Shown: positions 1 through 36,000, counted from the stretch's first letter. The stretch: DNA of 64,000 nt from Chrysaora quinquecirrha (GCA_014526335.1 JACTAT010000006.1:3851202-3915201), one strand, 5' to 3'. Notes: a model not told the origin generated them from the sequence alone. A program made the numbers and translations.

Positions 1-1020
1 TTTGAGCAACATTTTGTAATATTGTAGTCAAACCTTTTCTTGAAGCCTGACCGAGCCGTCATTTTGCGAGAAAATCATAGTTCCAAATTTTATTCTCGAA
101 AGTTTTGATGTTATAGAATGTTCCTGCATCGTGGATCGAACTCACAATCTTTGGCCCAAGGAAGAAGCGCATTATTCCACTGCGCTACACTAACAGTTGA
201 TTCTAATTGATGTTTTTGGCAAGCAATTGCATTTTGGTAATTATGCCCACTAACGACAACACTTAACGGCGATTTCAAAGTTTAATTCCTATCATTTGTG
301 GTTTTATCTTTTGTTACGCGGTTTGGCAGAAAAAGCGTCTGTGTGTCTATGGATGGATACATACATACATACATGTATACATAGCTACATGCGTTCCACA
401 AACACCCTCTCATTACACGTTTTTTTTTTTATAAGAACAAAGTATATAAGAACATAAGGCTTCAGAGGCTGAAAAGTTAAGAACATGCTAAGAACATTAC
501 AAGGCTTTGTGAAGCTAGAAACAAATTAGAATTTACTTTCTTGTTGCGCTGTCCTGTTCTCAACTCTAGAAAACAGGTGAACTATCAATCATTGTGCATC
601 TATGTGACATTTTCACATGTGCGTCCCTTTTTGTAGCAATTACCATCTAATTTGAAGAAGAACAGCTTTTGTATAGAAAATAGATAGATAGGTAGGCAGG
701 CATATAGACGCTTTTTCGTGCCAAAACGTAACAAAAGATAAACCACAAATAATAGGAATTAAACTTTGAAATCGCCGTTAAGTGTTGTCGTTAGTGGGCA
801 TAATTAACAAAATGCAATTGCTTGCCAAAAACATCAATTAGTATCAACTATTAGTGTAGCACAGTGGAATAATGCGCTTGTTTCTGGCGCTAAGGGTTGC
901 GAGCTCGATCCACGATGCAGGAAACTAAAAATTTGACACCAAGATTTTCTGGCAAAAAAGCCGGCTCGGTCGGGCTTCAAAAAAAGGTTTGACTACAATA
1001 TTGCAAAATGTTGCTCAAAT
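1..1020. mobile_element. Foldback (long inverted-repeat) element with tRNA-like arms
   Basis: Bases 1-340 and 707-1020 are imperfect inverted copies. The left arm opens with TTTGAGCAACATTTTG and the right arm closes with its complement, followed by TCTAA. Each arm carries a tRNA-like module. In the right arm an A-box-like TAGCACAGTGG lies at 857-867 and a B-box-like GAGCTCGATCC at about 901-911; the left arm has the same on the minus strand. The spacer (341-706) has short ATAC/GATA repeats and a TTATAAGAAC motif shared with other repeats here. The element may begin before the window. No transposase is visible. Confidence 0.75.
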
Positions 1021-1504
1021 CTAATTTGATTTGATTTTTTATTTTGAAATATTTTCATACAATTTTGATTGGGTTGTTTTTTCTCAGAGGTTTCTAGAAG
1101 TCCTCTTACATGTAAGATATTCGTGTGAAGAGAGGAGGAGATTGTGGCGCAATAGAAATTGTTGCCAAGTTAGAAAGAAGAATTTTATTCAAAACAGTTT
1201 GCGGCTTCGAGAATTATCTGAAAATAAATGGTTCAAAATTGGCAATCAATTCTTCAAAGTGCTACTAATTATCGAATATAGTCATCTGCATAGTATGCGA
1301 ATTCTTATAATAGCTTTTGGAGGTTCTAGAATGAAATTCATCATTTGAAGCGAAGATTACAGGTTTCGGTGCACTGAAGGGAGTTATTTGTTACACAGTT
1401 CAACCTATGAGCTCAAATTTATTAGTTCATATACGTTACTAGAGGTTTTCTATTTTCGATTCAATTATTCAAAGTTTTTGGATTCTTCCAGGAAAGATTG
1501 ATCT

Positions 1505-1807
1505 GATCACATTGTCAACAATCGCATCATCATCATAATGGATCATTATCATCATCAGCATCATCATCACAATCACCAATCATTGTCTTCAACATGATCA
1601 TCATCGTTGAAGAAGATGATGATCATGTTGAAGACGATGATCATCATGTTGCAGACGATGATCATCATTTTCGTCTTCAACGTGATCATCATCATCGTTG
1701 TCGTCGTCGTCGAGCATCATATTCATCATCATGAACAACGTCGTTAGCATGATCATTATTGTCATTATCATCCTCTTCAAAGTCGTCATCATCTTCAAAA
1801 TCATCAG

Positions 1808-1857
<50 letters not shown>

Positions 1858-1965
1858 CCAACATAATCATCATTCTCATCATCGTTGTCTTCTTCTTCAT
1901 CATCTTCGTCATTATAAACATCATCTTCATCATTGTTATTATCATCATCAGCGTCCTTCGGACAT
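1505..1965. repeat. ATC/CAT-type microsatellite block
   Basis: Long runs of ATC/TCATC triplets with interruptions, perfect around 1800-1858. The open frames across it on both strands are poly-Ile, poly-Met or poly-Asp and are low-complexity artefacts. Confidence 0.95.
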
Positions 1966-3217
1966 TGCTACAGCGTTGCTATTTTTTCTCTCTGACTTCC
2001 GTAAGGAATTTCGAGTATAGCATGCAATCGGCGTATAAAGATGTGTGTCATTTCACGAGACTGAAAAATCCTCAGAAAGTACCCTTGCAAATTTGCTTAA
2101 CGAAAATGTTACAGTTCTCGCACCTTTATGATACAAATAAGCATGCATATGAATTTTTGCAGACTTGATAATGCCACAAAAAAATTAGCTGACACGTGGC
2201 TCGAGAGAAAGTATTATGCTAATGAGGAGATGTCACCAGAAGGGAGGCTTTTCTTCCCGTCCCTTTCCCTTGGAGCCTTTTCATCCCTCTTAGCTACATT
2301 GGCAGCTCTTGAACTCAAGGGAAATCTACAGTAGGCATCGAATACATAGACATCGTTTTAATTGCTTTGACAGTTACTGTAAAACGAAGCTTAACGGGGC
2401 TTAAAATTCTGGTTGAAATCTGCGCCAAAGTAAGCATGACATTGCATGTAACAAGCTTCGCTTTGTATCAGCCCGAAAGACGAGGTTTTGAAAAGCTTAT
2501 TGCACCCTCACTGCAATACAATAAGAAATTTTGACACAATTTATTCATACAGATTCCCCAAAATAGTGTTCTTACGAAAAGAATGCAACCGATGTAGCTA
2601 TAGTTCATTCGGTTTCCTTGGAAATCAACATATTGGCGGTCGTTTCACGGCATGGCGGAGGCTTCAGTATACCAATATTGGGTTGCTACATAGTATCAGA
2701 ATGTGCATGTATACTCAATTCAACGAGATTTACAATTACTGTGGTGTATTCATGGTAACTTCTTTGTCTAATACTGCTTTAATTTAAACAATAATTAAAC
2801 AAGACCGATTCTCTACCTCAACCGCAACTCTTGAATTCAACAGCAAGAGCTGCAACCAACAAACGGCAAAAAGCGGCAACTGTTCGATTATTCTCAATTG
2901 AAAATGGAAGGGAAATTGAAAGCATTCAATAGAACTTTTTATTAGACTTCGTTTGATCCCACCCCTGAATAAGCCCCAATCCAAAACCTTCCACACTTAA
3001 TATGCCCCAATGGAGGCTTATTCGAGGGCTTACGGTAAATATCAAGAAGAGACAAGCTCGTAATGGCTCTGAGAAAACCTGCGCTGCTGCAATGACAAAA
3101 ATCGCACAGTCCTTGCAAGCAAACAGTTGGTTCTGCATTAACTTCATAACTAACTAACTAAGCACTTTTTCTAGCTACGACTGGCAGATATAATTCGGTG
3201 TTTTCTACTGTCTGCCC
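1966..3217. other. Intergenic, no gene recognised
   Basis: Short frames only, without family resemblance or a convincing splice context. A GCTTATTCGAGGGCTTACGGTA-type motif at about 3016-3040 recurs near 24800 and is probably part of a dispersed repeat. Confidence 0.5.
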
Positions 3218-3610
3218 ACACGCTGCTTTTATAAGGAACACCTTAATAAGGCACTCGAGGCTGAAAATTCCCAAAAATTAAGGAACTTTAAGGAACTGTC
3301 GAAGCTCGGATGAAAAACTAAGGGCAATGCAATGGCACTGAGAAAACATGCCTAGGGTCACTTTATCGAGAACAAGTTGGTTGGTACAAATAGAAAACAG
3401 AATAACCATAAATTTCCCATCGTTCTTCCCCGAAAGACTCAATTTATATTTACAGTTAGAAAATGAAGCAAATTTATATGAATTTGCTTTACAAATTAGT
3501 ATTCAAACATATTTCACGACAAGGAACAGTATAAGGAACTTTCAGCCTCATTTTGTTGAAAAATTAAGGAACTCCATCCTCAAACGAAACGTTGCTTATA
3601 AAAAACGTAT
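3218..3610. mobile_element. MITE-like element, AAGGAAC family (about 390 bp)
   Basis: It starts ACACGCTG followed by TTTTATAAGGAACA and ends in the inverse, CTTATAAAAAACGT. Inside are repeated TTAAGGAACTTTAAGGAAC motifs. Related copies lie at 14721-15126, 24598-24775 (partial), 53658-54056 and 57031-57756. Non-autonomous; no coding capacity. Confidence 0.8.
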
Positions 3611-5400
3611 ATTGTGAACCCAATATGCTCTAAGGCTATCTATTTATCTGTAAAGAAACTTCTTCACACGTGTCGGTTTACACGTTGTTTCCAAGTAATA
3701 CAAGACGTCGTAGAAATATCTATGACATGGTGTCACACAGCAGTAATGCACACAGTAGTTTGTATGCATGTTTCATTTGAGACTTGAAGGAATACAAACT
3801 CTTGCTTACATGAACGAGTCTATTGCTTACATGAATGAGTCTATCTATAAGGAAATATATATAGCCTGGAAATGTATACTCTGAGAAGCTAACTGATTTT
3901 GAACAACGGACAATGAACATTTATTCCATATGGCGATACTGCGCCGCTATTATCAGAGATTATAGATTCGTATACAAATTCGATTCGTACAAGTATTTTT
4001 CGTTAGAAAGTTATAACTCCGCCGAGTACTAGAAGGTTTTTAGAATTCTCAAATTTTGAGCCGTGAAAGTTTCTTAAGAGTTCCTGAAGCTTAAAAAACT
4101 GAGTTAGTAATTGTTATTTTATCTTAACGATAGAGCGTGCTGCAATATCTTTGGCTGTAAGATAGTCTTTCGACGTGTCTGCAAAACGTGTAAACGTATA
4201 GAACGTATTTCGGGTGGATTTAGGTAAAGGTTTATAATAAAAGTTTTAAAAATGTTTCCTATAAAAAAATTTACTGAAGTTTTATGGCGATCTGAGAGTT
4301 TAAGCTTCTTAAGCAAGGCTTATATTGACGACATACAATACGATAGAACTAACACCAACTAGTTGTAAATGCTTAACTATGTCCACATATCAACAACTAG
4401 TCAGAACTTATAAGATACAATTGATAGCAGTAGCGGGAGCGCTCATGTCGACTGCGACTGACGGGAATCAGTTATCAACTACTAATGGCAGAAGTAGAAT
4501 ACCCAACTTTATGGAACTGTGCGCCGAATAGTTGCCGTCAAAAGGAGCAAATTTCCAACTAGTTGCCAGAACGCTCAAATTGACAGGTCAGTTGCGATAA
4601 ATTAGTTCTAAAACATCGCAGGTTAACAGGCGGCAACTAATTCGGACTATTAATGTCGATATAAGCATGGCTTAAGAGTCTGATATAGGTACCTGTAGGC
4701 AAGTTTACTATCTGATTTCGCAAATTCTCTACAAGTATACAACTATACTTAGCTGAGTGTGTGTTTTCAGAAAACTTCGTCTTTTCGCTGTACGTAAGAC
4801 ATACCTATAACGTGGACTTATTACATGAAGTGGTAGCATAACAAAATACAGAGCTAATAATAAAAACATAAGATAACATACGGTTTAAGGTACTGCAGCA
4901 CTATACTTCTCACGATTCAGAAACTTGAGTGATACGCGATCAACAACGAACACGACCAGTTACGACAAGATTAAGCTTACAATGATCAAATTCTGCATAA
5001 TATATGTAGGGATTAGATATTAGATGATTATGTATGATAATTACTTTCGATTGTTCTGCATAGAATACTATCTCTATAGCTTAGCATGAAGACACCTTGT
5101 TAAAAAACAAAGGTGTAATGCACCTGCTTCTATACATTTCATCCAAACAAACTTAACCAATCTCCAAGTCAACGGCCGAAAACATTCTACTTTCGCTTAA
5201 CTTTGTATTAGTTAGCACTGAATTTCTTACAGGATATTGCCGCGTCGGACCACAGTAAGGGAATCGCTATACGAGCGTACCACTCGAAAATGAACAGTAG
5301 CTTCAGGAAGATAGTTCTGCGGATTTATGAAAATTAGAAAGCATTTCTAATTGGAGTTAAAGCCGGAGTGAGCGTTCTGGTCTCCCTGTTGGGCCTCTTG
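3611..5400. other. AT-rich intergenic region, nothing recognised
   Basis: No ORF or splice-flanked block resembles a known family. Repeated CAACTAGTTG/GTTATCAACTA words occur at 4340-4620, possibly the remnant of a small inverted-repeat element. Confidence 0.4.
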
Positions 5401-5435
5401 CCAGGGTCTCTGTGCCGTTTCGAGGCTGTCTTGTG

Positions 5436-5442
5436 TATAAAG
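5436..5442 (+). promoter_or_regulatory. TATA-box-like motif
   Basis: TATAAAG, 69 bases upstream of the ATG at 5511. A start site about 30 bases downstream would give a short 5' leader with one small upstream ORF (5498-5542). Inferred from position only. Confidence 0.35.
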
Positions 5443-5510
5443 GGCTGAAAAATTGTTGGGAACTTTCTCATTCATATTTGCAAAATTTGTGAAGTGAATG
5501 AGCGAAGAAG

Positions 5511-5678
5511 ATGAAGAAGACATCGTCGAGGGATTCAGCTAAGTGTTTTTTACTTATTCTTATCTTTGTTGGTTTGGTCATGTCCTTCAGAGCTTGCAGT
5601 AAAATAATTTGTGTAGGTCTTGGCCTAAATTCCAGCTATCGATGTGCGTTGCTGCACGTGTGCTATGGTAATCAGTAA
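5511..5678 (+). CDS. Candidate small secreted cysteine-containing peptide (55 aa)
   Basis: An uninterrupted ATG-to-TAA frame of 55 codons. The N-terminus has Lys residues, then a hydrophobic core (about residues 12-25, CFLLILIFVGLVMS) like a signal peptide. After a possible cleavage near Arg-Ala the remaining 27 residues hold four cysteines with spacing C-x4-C-x10-C-x5-C. A TATAAAG lies 69 bp upstream. I do not recognise a family. A frame this short can occur by chance, and a GT at 5668 (TATG|GTAATC) could make it the first part of a spliced gene. Function unknown. Confidence 0.35.
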   Translation: MKKTSSRDSAKCFLLILIFVGLVMSFRACSKIICVGLGLNSSYRCALLHVCYGNQ

Positions 5679-6419
5679 TGAACTGCTCGAGGTCTTCACC
5701 TGTGTTTCAATTTTTTCTTGCAGATTCAATATGTTAAATCATGAGATACATGCTCCTGTTCCCAGCTTTGCAAATTATTGTTATGCTCAATTAGCTTTGA
5801 GCTGTGTGAAATGTTGTGTGCTCCAGCTTGTTCGGAGCTGTGCTTTTGTGCAAAACGATTCTTTGAAATCGAGTGTTAATTTTTATGCTCTATTATAGAG
5901 CCTTGTGTGTCGTGTGCTGCTTGTTGCAGCAACCTATTGCCTTTTCATGTTTTTTGCTCCTTGCAAATTTACTTTTTGAATTAATTGCTTTTTGCAGTGT
6001 ATTTGCTGGACTGTGTTCTGTCAATTTGCCATCGGTTGGTGGTTTGGTGGGGGAGAACACTTCGTGTTCTTGTGGCGGGAAAAACAGGTTTTTCTTCACC
6101 AAACCCCAACCTTGGGGCTGAAATTTTGATTATTTGCAATTGGGTCTGTGTACATTCGCCCAACTTGCTCCTATGATGACAGAACACAGGCCATCATGCT
6201 AACTTGTTATGTTAGACATAAGGCTCAACAGCTCTGAGGGGCATGGCCAAATTTAATGGTGGTTCGGATTTGGGTTTGTGGTTGCGAACGACCAGGCTTT
6301 AACGATTAAATAGCATGACAACAATGACGTCTGAAAATAATATATTGACCGTTATTAGGAAGACAGATAACAGGCAACACTACCAATGCCATCGTCATAA
6401 CCATCCATTTGATCTGTTC

Positions 6420-6741
6420 CTGTTGCCATAATCATAATCATAATCATACTCATTAGTCATCATGCTCTTTACAGTCGTCAAAATTATCCTAATCATAATC
6501 AAAATATTTATTCTATCTGCGAGAAACATCTAACCAACACAATCATAATCACAGTAATCATAAACATATTGTTAACAATAAAATAATCATGATCATGGTA
6601 ATAATCATCATTACTATCATTATAATGATCACACCCAAAATGAGAATCTCAATAATCACTTCTATCAATCATAATCGAAAACGTCAGCATTGTAATCATC
6701 ATCATCATCAAGAACATAATCAACATCATAATAATTGTCAT

Positions 6742-6773
<32 letters not shown>

Positions 6774-6988
6774 AATCATCATCATCATCATCATCGTCAA
6801 TCATCATCATCATGGTCATCACCATCACCATCATCATCATGGTCAACGTCATTGTCATAATCAACAACATTATCATCACAATCATCAACATTTTCATCGT
6901 CATCATCGTCATCACCATCATCACAATCATCTTTATAATCATCCCAATCATCAGCGTAATCATTACAATTATCATCATAATCATCACC

Positions 6989-7020
<32 letters not shown>

Positions 7021-7140
7021 ATCAATTAATCAAAATCAAGTAAGACCGTCATCTTCACCATCAGCGTAATCGTCATCGTCGTTTTGGTCGTAGCCATCGT
7101 TGTTGTCATCTTCATCACCACATACATAATCAATAATTAA
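6420..7140. repeat. Compound CAT/ATC microsatellite with (CAAT)n tract
   Basis: Degenerate ATCATC/CATAATC arrays, a perfect (ATC)n near 6745-6800, and a short (AATC)n run at 6988-7022. All frames across it are His/Ile/Asp homopolymers and are not genes. Confidence 0.95.
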
Positions 7141-8334
7141 CCTCAAGAGAACTAATCATGTTTAGACAACAGTATGCCACAGTGCATTGCTACAATAATC
7201 TGTTTGTTTTAACCTTCATCTGCATCCATTCTCTTTATTTACATTACGTCTAATCTATTTCCCATAACTTACGTACGTATTACGACAAACATATGTGAAG
7301 CTAATTCGGCAGCTTATTCCCAATGCAAAACAGAATTCATTATGAAAATTCATCGCGCTTTATTTTCCCAAAACAACAACAAATTGGTAGAACAAGGAAT
7401 TTATAATTAGTACTGGAAATAACATAGATGATTAGGTATTAAAATTAATACACAGTTTTTCTTGATTCTTCACTAATTTGTGTACATGAACTAATCATAT
7501 GGCTAGCCTTTCGCTATTCAAAATTAATTGGATTAAAAACCCAAGTATAAACACTATACAAAAGTTATTAATTTCTTTCACTGTTAGACGAATATGGTTA
7601 AATTCACTTCAATCAATAATTTTCAACGAATGACTATATAATACAGTATGCATTCTCAATTGTCTTCTATGATCTATAATACGTATTTCAAAAGAGTCGG
7701 TAGATGTAACACAGACGTATTTGGACCCTTTAGATAACACTAACATTGAATGGGATGTGGTGAAGATGATACGGTGTATAGTGCGAGTCATTAGAACTTT
7801 AGAAGTAGATAACATAGCAAGACTTTGACTCTGGGTATGACACATTATCAAGGCTGAGTCTCGGACCTCACTGAACTCTTTAACCACAAGCTAAATGGAT
7901 AAAACCACGATGACACAGCACCTTCATAACACTACTTCTAAGATTCAACAACTTAGCTATCTGTTAGGCCAATCTAGACCGAGATCTAGACATTGACTCT
8001 AAAACATCTTCAAAGTTGGAATGGAACGGACACAAGAATGCTGAAGTCAGCAGTGGTCCCGTGCAGAAGTCGAATCACCACCCAAAGCCTTAACAAAAAG
8101 ACAGCTTATGAGATAGCAACGATGATAATTATTGAGAAAACCCAGCACCTTATCATACTAAATACGTACACACAATACACGTCAGCCATTACATGTGCTA
8201 CTGCATTATTAAACAACTCATGTACTTGCGCAGTCTTTTATTAACCTTTCTGAGGCTTAATTATCTTTTTTCCCTATCAGACTTTCGTCTATTTGCTTTC
8301 ACTTGCTTCAACTTTATCAAAAATTTCAAACTAC
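7141..8334. other. Intergenic, nothing recognised
   Basis: A 92-codon minus-strand frame at 7609-7887 has no family features, no splice context and unremarkable composition; I see no support for a gene. Confidence 0.4.
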
Positions 8335-8465
8335 TACAACAGGCACAAAACAGGAGACAATATTTTTCCATAAGTGCCATACCACACTCGACCCAAGACT
8401 GCATGATCAGAGAGCCAATAACGTTCCTACTGAGCTAAAGAGCTCAATGAAATCAAGTCTCCAAG
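8335..8465 (-). mobile_element. tRNA-derived SINE, family 2
   Basis: On the minus strand it has an A-box-like TTAGCTCAGTAGG and, about 40 bases on, a B-box-like GGGTCGAGT, followed by GGTATGGCACTTATGGAAAAAT. The same order and tail recur at 8570-8705 and 26460-26600. Confidence 0.6.
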
Positions 8466-8569
8466 TCATACAACCTAATGATGCTCTCCTGTTTGGTTCT
8501 GTGTTTCGAATATGTCGAGCCTTCTTAAAAACCATTCGTATTTGTATACATGTTGTATCAATGACAAAC

Positions 8570-8705
8570 ACTATAATAGATTTCCACGAGTGGCATACAG
8601 CAAAAAATGGTTTGAAACTGCATATGATGAGAGAGCCAGCGATGGTGCCACTGAGCCACAGCAGCCAACGAAATCATCGAGCTACCCTTTAAATCATACA
8701 GCCCA
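8570..8705 (-). mobile_element. tRNA-derived SINE, family 2
   Basis: Second copy of the family at 8335-8465: minus-strand GTGGCTCAGTGGCACC (A-box-like), a CATATGCAGTTTCAAACC B-box remnant, then the shared TATGCCACTCGTGGAAATC tail. Confidence 0.55.
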
Positions 8706-8954
8706 ATCATCTCTTCTTGTTTGACTTTGAGAGCTTTGCGATTCAATTATGAATGGCGATGGCAAATAACACCAGCACAATTTATTAGGCGTATAAATGT
8801 ACATCACGCTACCTTGTATATGGCAGCTGGCAAGGAAATAAAAAAGCCTTTCTCGACATTCCAGTCAATAGGCCATGCAATAGATACCTTGATTGGCAGT
8901 TCAGCGCTCAAAACTAAACAAGGACACTGTCAAAAATAAAAAGAGAATGACGTA

Positions 8955-31661
<22,707 letters not shown>

Positions 31662-32204
31662 CTTTGATTTGATCTTTATCTTGCCGCCTTTCGCTGATGA
31701 AAGATAACATGCAGCAAATGGCTTCAAAACGAGACTAGGATGATGACGTAAAAATTTATGAATTTTTCTTTTCTAAGCAATATGTCATAGTTTTACAATT
31801 TTTCATTTAATTTTCGTATAATTAAATTGCGAGACTATTTTATATTTTTGAGACACTTTACAACCACTCGCTCTAATTCCGCACTCTCAGAAAGCCTGGC
31901 TTGTTCAACAAAGATTTTCAAAAATTTAGTGCGCTGCGTTCCTTGCTTTTCTCGAACAACGGTATTCAGGCTTTTTCTTTCCATCTCCCACTGTATAAGG
32001 TTTTAGTCGAAATTGAAGCCCTCGCCGTCCGCTTGTTCAAACTCCCTATTATCCAACCAGTAAGACGTAAGAGCAAAATTTGGTGAATTCTTTGACGGCG
32101 AAAACACAAGAAAAAGCTGGCAAGTCAAAACAAGTATGGACCTGCTCCAAAATAACTGTATTCCCCTTGTACTCCCCAAAGGCAACATTTCACGGCGTAT
32201 AGAG

Positions 32205-32612
32205 CCCGGGGGTACTTCCATTGTTCGTTATACTAGACGTGCCGCCCAAATGGGTAACCTTTTCAGTGCCAATTTCCCTACATATGGGTTGATTTTTCGT
32301 AAAGAATCTCTACACATAGTAGTAATATATATAAAAAATTTTAGACATGCATTGCTTTGAAAAGCCTGATAAAAGTGCGTTTTAGTTTTCAGCGCAAATG
32401 CCTTTTCACCGCATTTAGAGTTGCCTTGGGCGTTAAATTGGGTTCAAACATTTGAGATATTGGTAAAAATGGGTAAAAAAATGTCGTTGTTTTTTCTATA
32501 CATGGGTACCACGACTGACAAAATTTGTCGGTAGACATGGGTGGGTTTGGAAAAACTGGGCGGCACATCTAGTCATTTGAACAATGAAGTACCCCCCCCC
32601 CCCTGGGGGTAC
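32205..32612. mobile_element. Foldback/MITE with CCCGGGGGTACTTC ends
   Basis: CCCGGGGGTACTTCCATTGTTCGTTATACTAGACGTGCCGCCCA is mirrored by GGGCGGCACATCTAGTCATTTGAACAATGAAGTACC(C)nTGGGGG. About 400 bp; no coding capacity. Confidence 0.8.
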
Positions 32613-32917
32613 AGAGTTGGTGCCTAGTCGATGAACAAGTCACATCACAAGAGCTACAAAAAAGACACTGCATTTAAGAACACACTGGCATGGCAGAGCA
32701 GATGAAAAATGATAAATGGTCGACAAGCAGAAAGCAGATAAGCAGTATAGGTAGCAGGGATAGCTAGACTGAGTGCTCTCCATACTCGTATGCTATGCTC
32801 CTTTTCAGCCTAAATACACTTAAAGAAGTCAATAGAAGTAAGGACCTATTGACAGCAGTGACATAGTAGAAGTGATCCAGTGGCAGATTTCCAGAGGCAA
32901 ATATAACAGGAATTCCC

Positions 32918-32923
32918 TTTATT
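32918..32923 (-). terminator. Polyadenylation signal AATAAA (LamG gene)
   Basis: AATAAA on the minus strand (TTTATT on plus), about 105 bases after the TAA... stop codon region of the LamG gene at 33026. Canonical position for a short 3' UTR. Confidence 0.5.
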
Positions 32924-33025
32924 TAAAAAATAATTCTATAAGCAGATATTATAACCGTTATAGACTTTTTACCATACATAGTTACATAACATTAATTAGC
33001 ATACATTAACATACATTAAACAGCT

Positions 33026-36000
33026 CTACCATTCACATATGTCCCTTGATATATACTGTATCTCGTCCTCAGGCAGCGCATAATTTGCAATGAAATAATT
33101 GTCTATTGCGCCATTGAAGCCATTCTCCGGTTTATAATAATGACGACCTATTCCAGCAAAATGACCCCAGTCCTGAGATAAGTACCCGGATCCGGATGCT
33201 TCTTTAACTAACTGTCCGTTGAGATATACTTTTGCTTTGGATTCTTGTGAATCATAAGTTGCTACTAAGTTCAACCATTGTCTTGGTTTGATAATAGCTA
33301 AAGTACTAAGACTGAAAATTTCCTTTTCATTTTGGTCTTTATGTGACCACAGGACAGTGCCATCCTCTATTTGTAAATGGTATTGGTCGTGTTTATGCAT
33401 CGAACGGCTCCCAATGGTATTGAACAGCTCGTGAGTACCCCTAAAAGAATAACATAGGAAAATCAATGGTTATGCATTCTATTTTTATAGTACAACAAGC
33501 AAAATGCAACAAATCCTGTATATAAAACTTGGAAATGGAACCTCGAACCCAGGCGAGCACCCCTTAAAAAACAATCTTCAGCAGAAACTACGCTAAAACA
33601 AACACCCTTCTTTTTTGGTTAAGTGATATAAGTGAGCGCTTTCAGCAATCGAACGCAAGCTTATTTTGGGTCCAGTATAGTTTTACGGTTACGCGGATTC
33701 GACCTAGTATTAGGTCTAGGTGCAAAATTCTCCGGTGTTGCAGAAACGAAAACGCTTTTGATTCTCCCATTTATCGTCAATGTACATTTGTTTCATGGTT
33801 CTTCAGTGTTAAGCATTTGCAAAAATACATACGATATCTCTTTTAGATATCACTGCTATCTTGCGCCAAAGACTTCATCGCCAACCAAAATCGCCACTGT
33901 TTCTCTCGTGGAATAACAGGCAACCCGTAACCACTGTCAACGGTTTTGTTACGAGGACTAATATTTTAATGGAATAGCTGCAGATGCGAATATTGCTGAT
34001 AAAAGACGAATATTAGAACAAAAAGGCACTATTATGCGGATACCGGACCACTATAATGGACCCACTTTGTAGCTACTTAGCATTACGTTCATACATCTTG
34101 GCCAAATCCTGGCTCGGGTTCAAAACGTGTCCCAAAAATTTTCAGGCACGCTTTTTAGGCCTAATGTCTGAAAAACATAGAAAGTTAAATGAGTACTTGT
34201 TTACCTGTTGGTATTCAGCCGTAACCACGTGGACACAGAAATTGCCGTGATTGGTTTCTGCCTGAAGGTCCTTCCATCCAATTCAATATAACCTTGGCTT
34301 GTAAAATTTACCCCTTGTCCACACACACCATCGCAGAGTTCAGTGTTGTTTTTAAATACAGCATCATTTGATAATCCTGACTGGTCGAAAATTTTATCGC
34401 CATCGGTTCGAGTGAAGCCGTAATAGAGAACGATGCGTCGAAAATCGCAAATCTGGCTCAATTTGCTTATATGCGTACTTGAAAGTGCTGTGTTGTACAT
34501 ATAGAATTCATCAAGAATACCGTAAAATGGTCTGCCTTCGATCCATCGGCCATTATCATCTAAATCATAGAATCTTCCAATGCTTACACGTCCTTTCCAA
34601 TCCTAAAGAAGATTGACAATAACTAGTTTAATTAAGGCAATAATTATTATACATCTCTTTCTACCGCTCTTCCCATAATTGTGGTAGAAAAATAGCTAGA
34701 GATGAGAGGAAAGACGCGGAACAGAAAAACAGGATCGTATCCTGCCCGTTACAATGACACTCTGAAACTTTAAAACACAATGCCAATTCGATCCGCAGCA
34801 GGGTATACAAATTCCCCCTTAATAATTTGTTTCCGTCTGTTTCTGACGTTTATTCTTTGAAGAGTGTCAAACGAAACAAGCTTCTAAGCATGCCCGAAAA
34901 TGTTTCCGCTGTTTATCGCAATGTCGGAGATATTTATCTTCTCAGAGCAATTATTTCAAGACGGGCCTTTTTGCTGTGCATTCAGAAAGGTTACCCGTTT
35001 ATTAATTTCCCAAGTTTTTCAACCTCAGCCAGATCTTTTCTTGCTAAGAATATCCAGGCCACAGCCTTTTTTCTCCGCTCCTATGCAAGTTACCATAATA
35101 ACTCAAGACCCTCCATTTATTACAAATTATATGGCACTCAGGATTACTAACGTTTGTACTCTGGCAAGTTTCAAACGAAAAACCTCTCGGCATGTTGCAA
35201 TATGTCTCCACTGTTCATCGCAAAATTTGACTTTTCTACAACTCAAAGACTTTTGATTCCCAATTGTAGTAATTCTGGTACAAAAGGACATGACAAAATA
35301 GAACGATTCTCACCTGAGATAAAAGCCCAGAGCCTGGTTCTTCATTCAGAAGTTCGCCATTGATGAAAATCATTGCTTTTTTCTCTGTGCTGTTGTAAGT
35401 TCCAGCAACATGTGTCCATGTCTCGGGAAGGACAACAGGTTTGCTAGTTTCAACACTGAAAATGGTCTGCAAAAAGAAAAGGAACATAAGCTTACGTTGA
35501 TCAACAGGTAGCGAGAAAAAAAGGTTAAACAATTACCAAAAAGTTATCAGAACGCTTAAGAAACTAATATCTAGCACATTGTGATCATTCAAAAAGAGGA
35601 TTTAGGCCTACTACAAACGTCGTGTCAGCGCCGTACCGTGCCAGGATTTTTCACTCCGGTAGGGCACTAGCACGACGTCTGAAGAAATTATAGATTTTTA
35701 TGCCGTGCTTAAATCCTGGCACGACGACTTTGCCGCGCCAGAGTTTGCGAGCACGGCTTTGGCACGGTGTTGAACCAAACGCTGTGCTGTGGCCCTGCTG
35801 CAGAAAGAGAGCATGTGTAGAGCTATATCGCGCCATTTTCCTTTACGCTCCAATTCGGTGCACGGAAAAGAAGTTACTTCACCATAAGCCTCTGGGTGGT
35901 GAAAGCGGAGCAAGAACTGGCACGACGTCTACATTGACAAACGTGCTAATGCCGTGCTGGTGTCGTGCCAGAAAAAGGCCAGCACGGCACGGCGTTGGCA

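Larger units (their letters stand above)
31662..33025. other. ACTR6 upstream region and LamG-gene 3' flank
   Basis: The 1.36 kb between the ACTR6 start codon and the stop of the upstream same-strand LamG gene. It must hold the ACTR6 promoter unless the two are co-transcribed. It contains an inverted-repeat element (32205-32612) and the LamG polyadenylation signal (32918-32923). Confidence 0.5.

Noticed and set aside
1601..2168. Long ORFs on both strands (115 and 156 codons)
   Set aside because: Translations of ATC microsatellite: poly-Ile, poly-Met and poly-Asp.
4340..4620. Repeated CAACTAGTTG words as a possible CRISPR-like or operator array
   Set aside because: Spacing is irregular, units are imperfect and the genome is eukaryotic; more likely a decayed inverted-repeat element.
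6589..7069. ORFs of up to 146 codons on both strands
   Set aside because: CAT/ATC microsatellite giving His, Ile and Asp runs.
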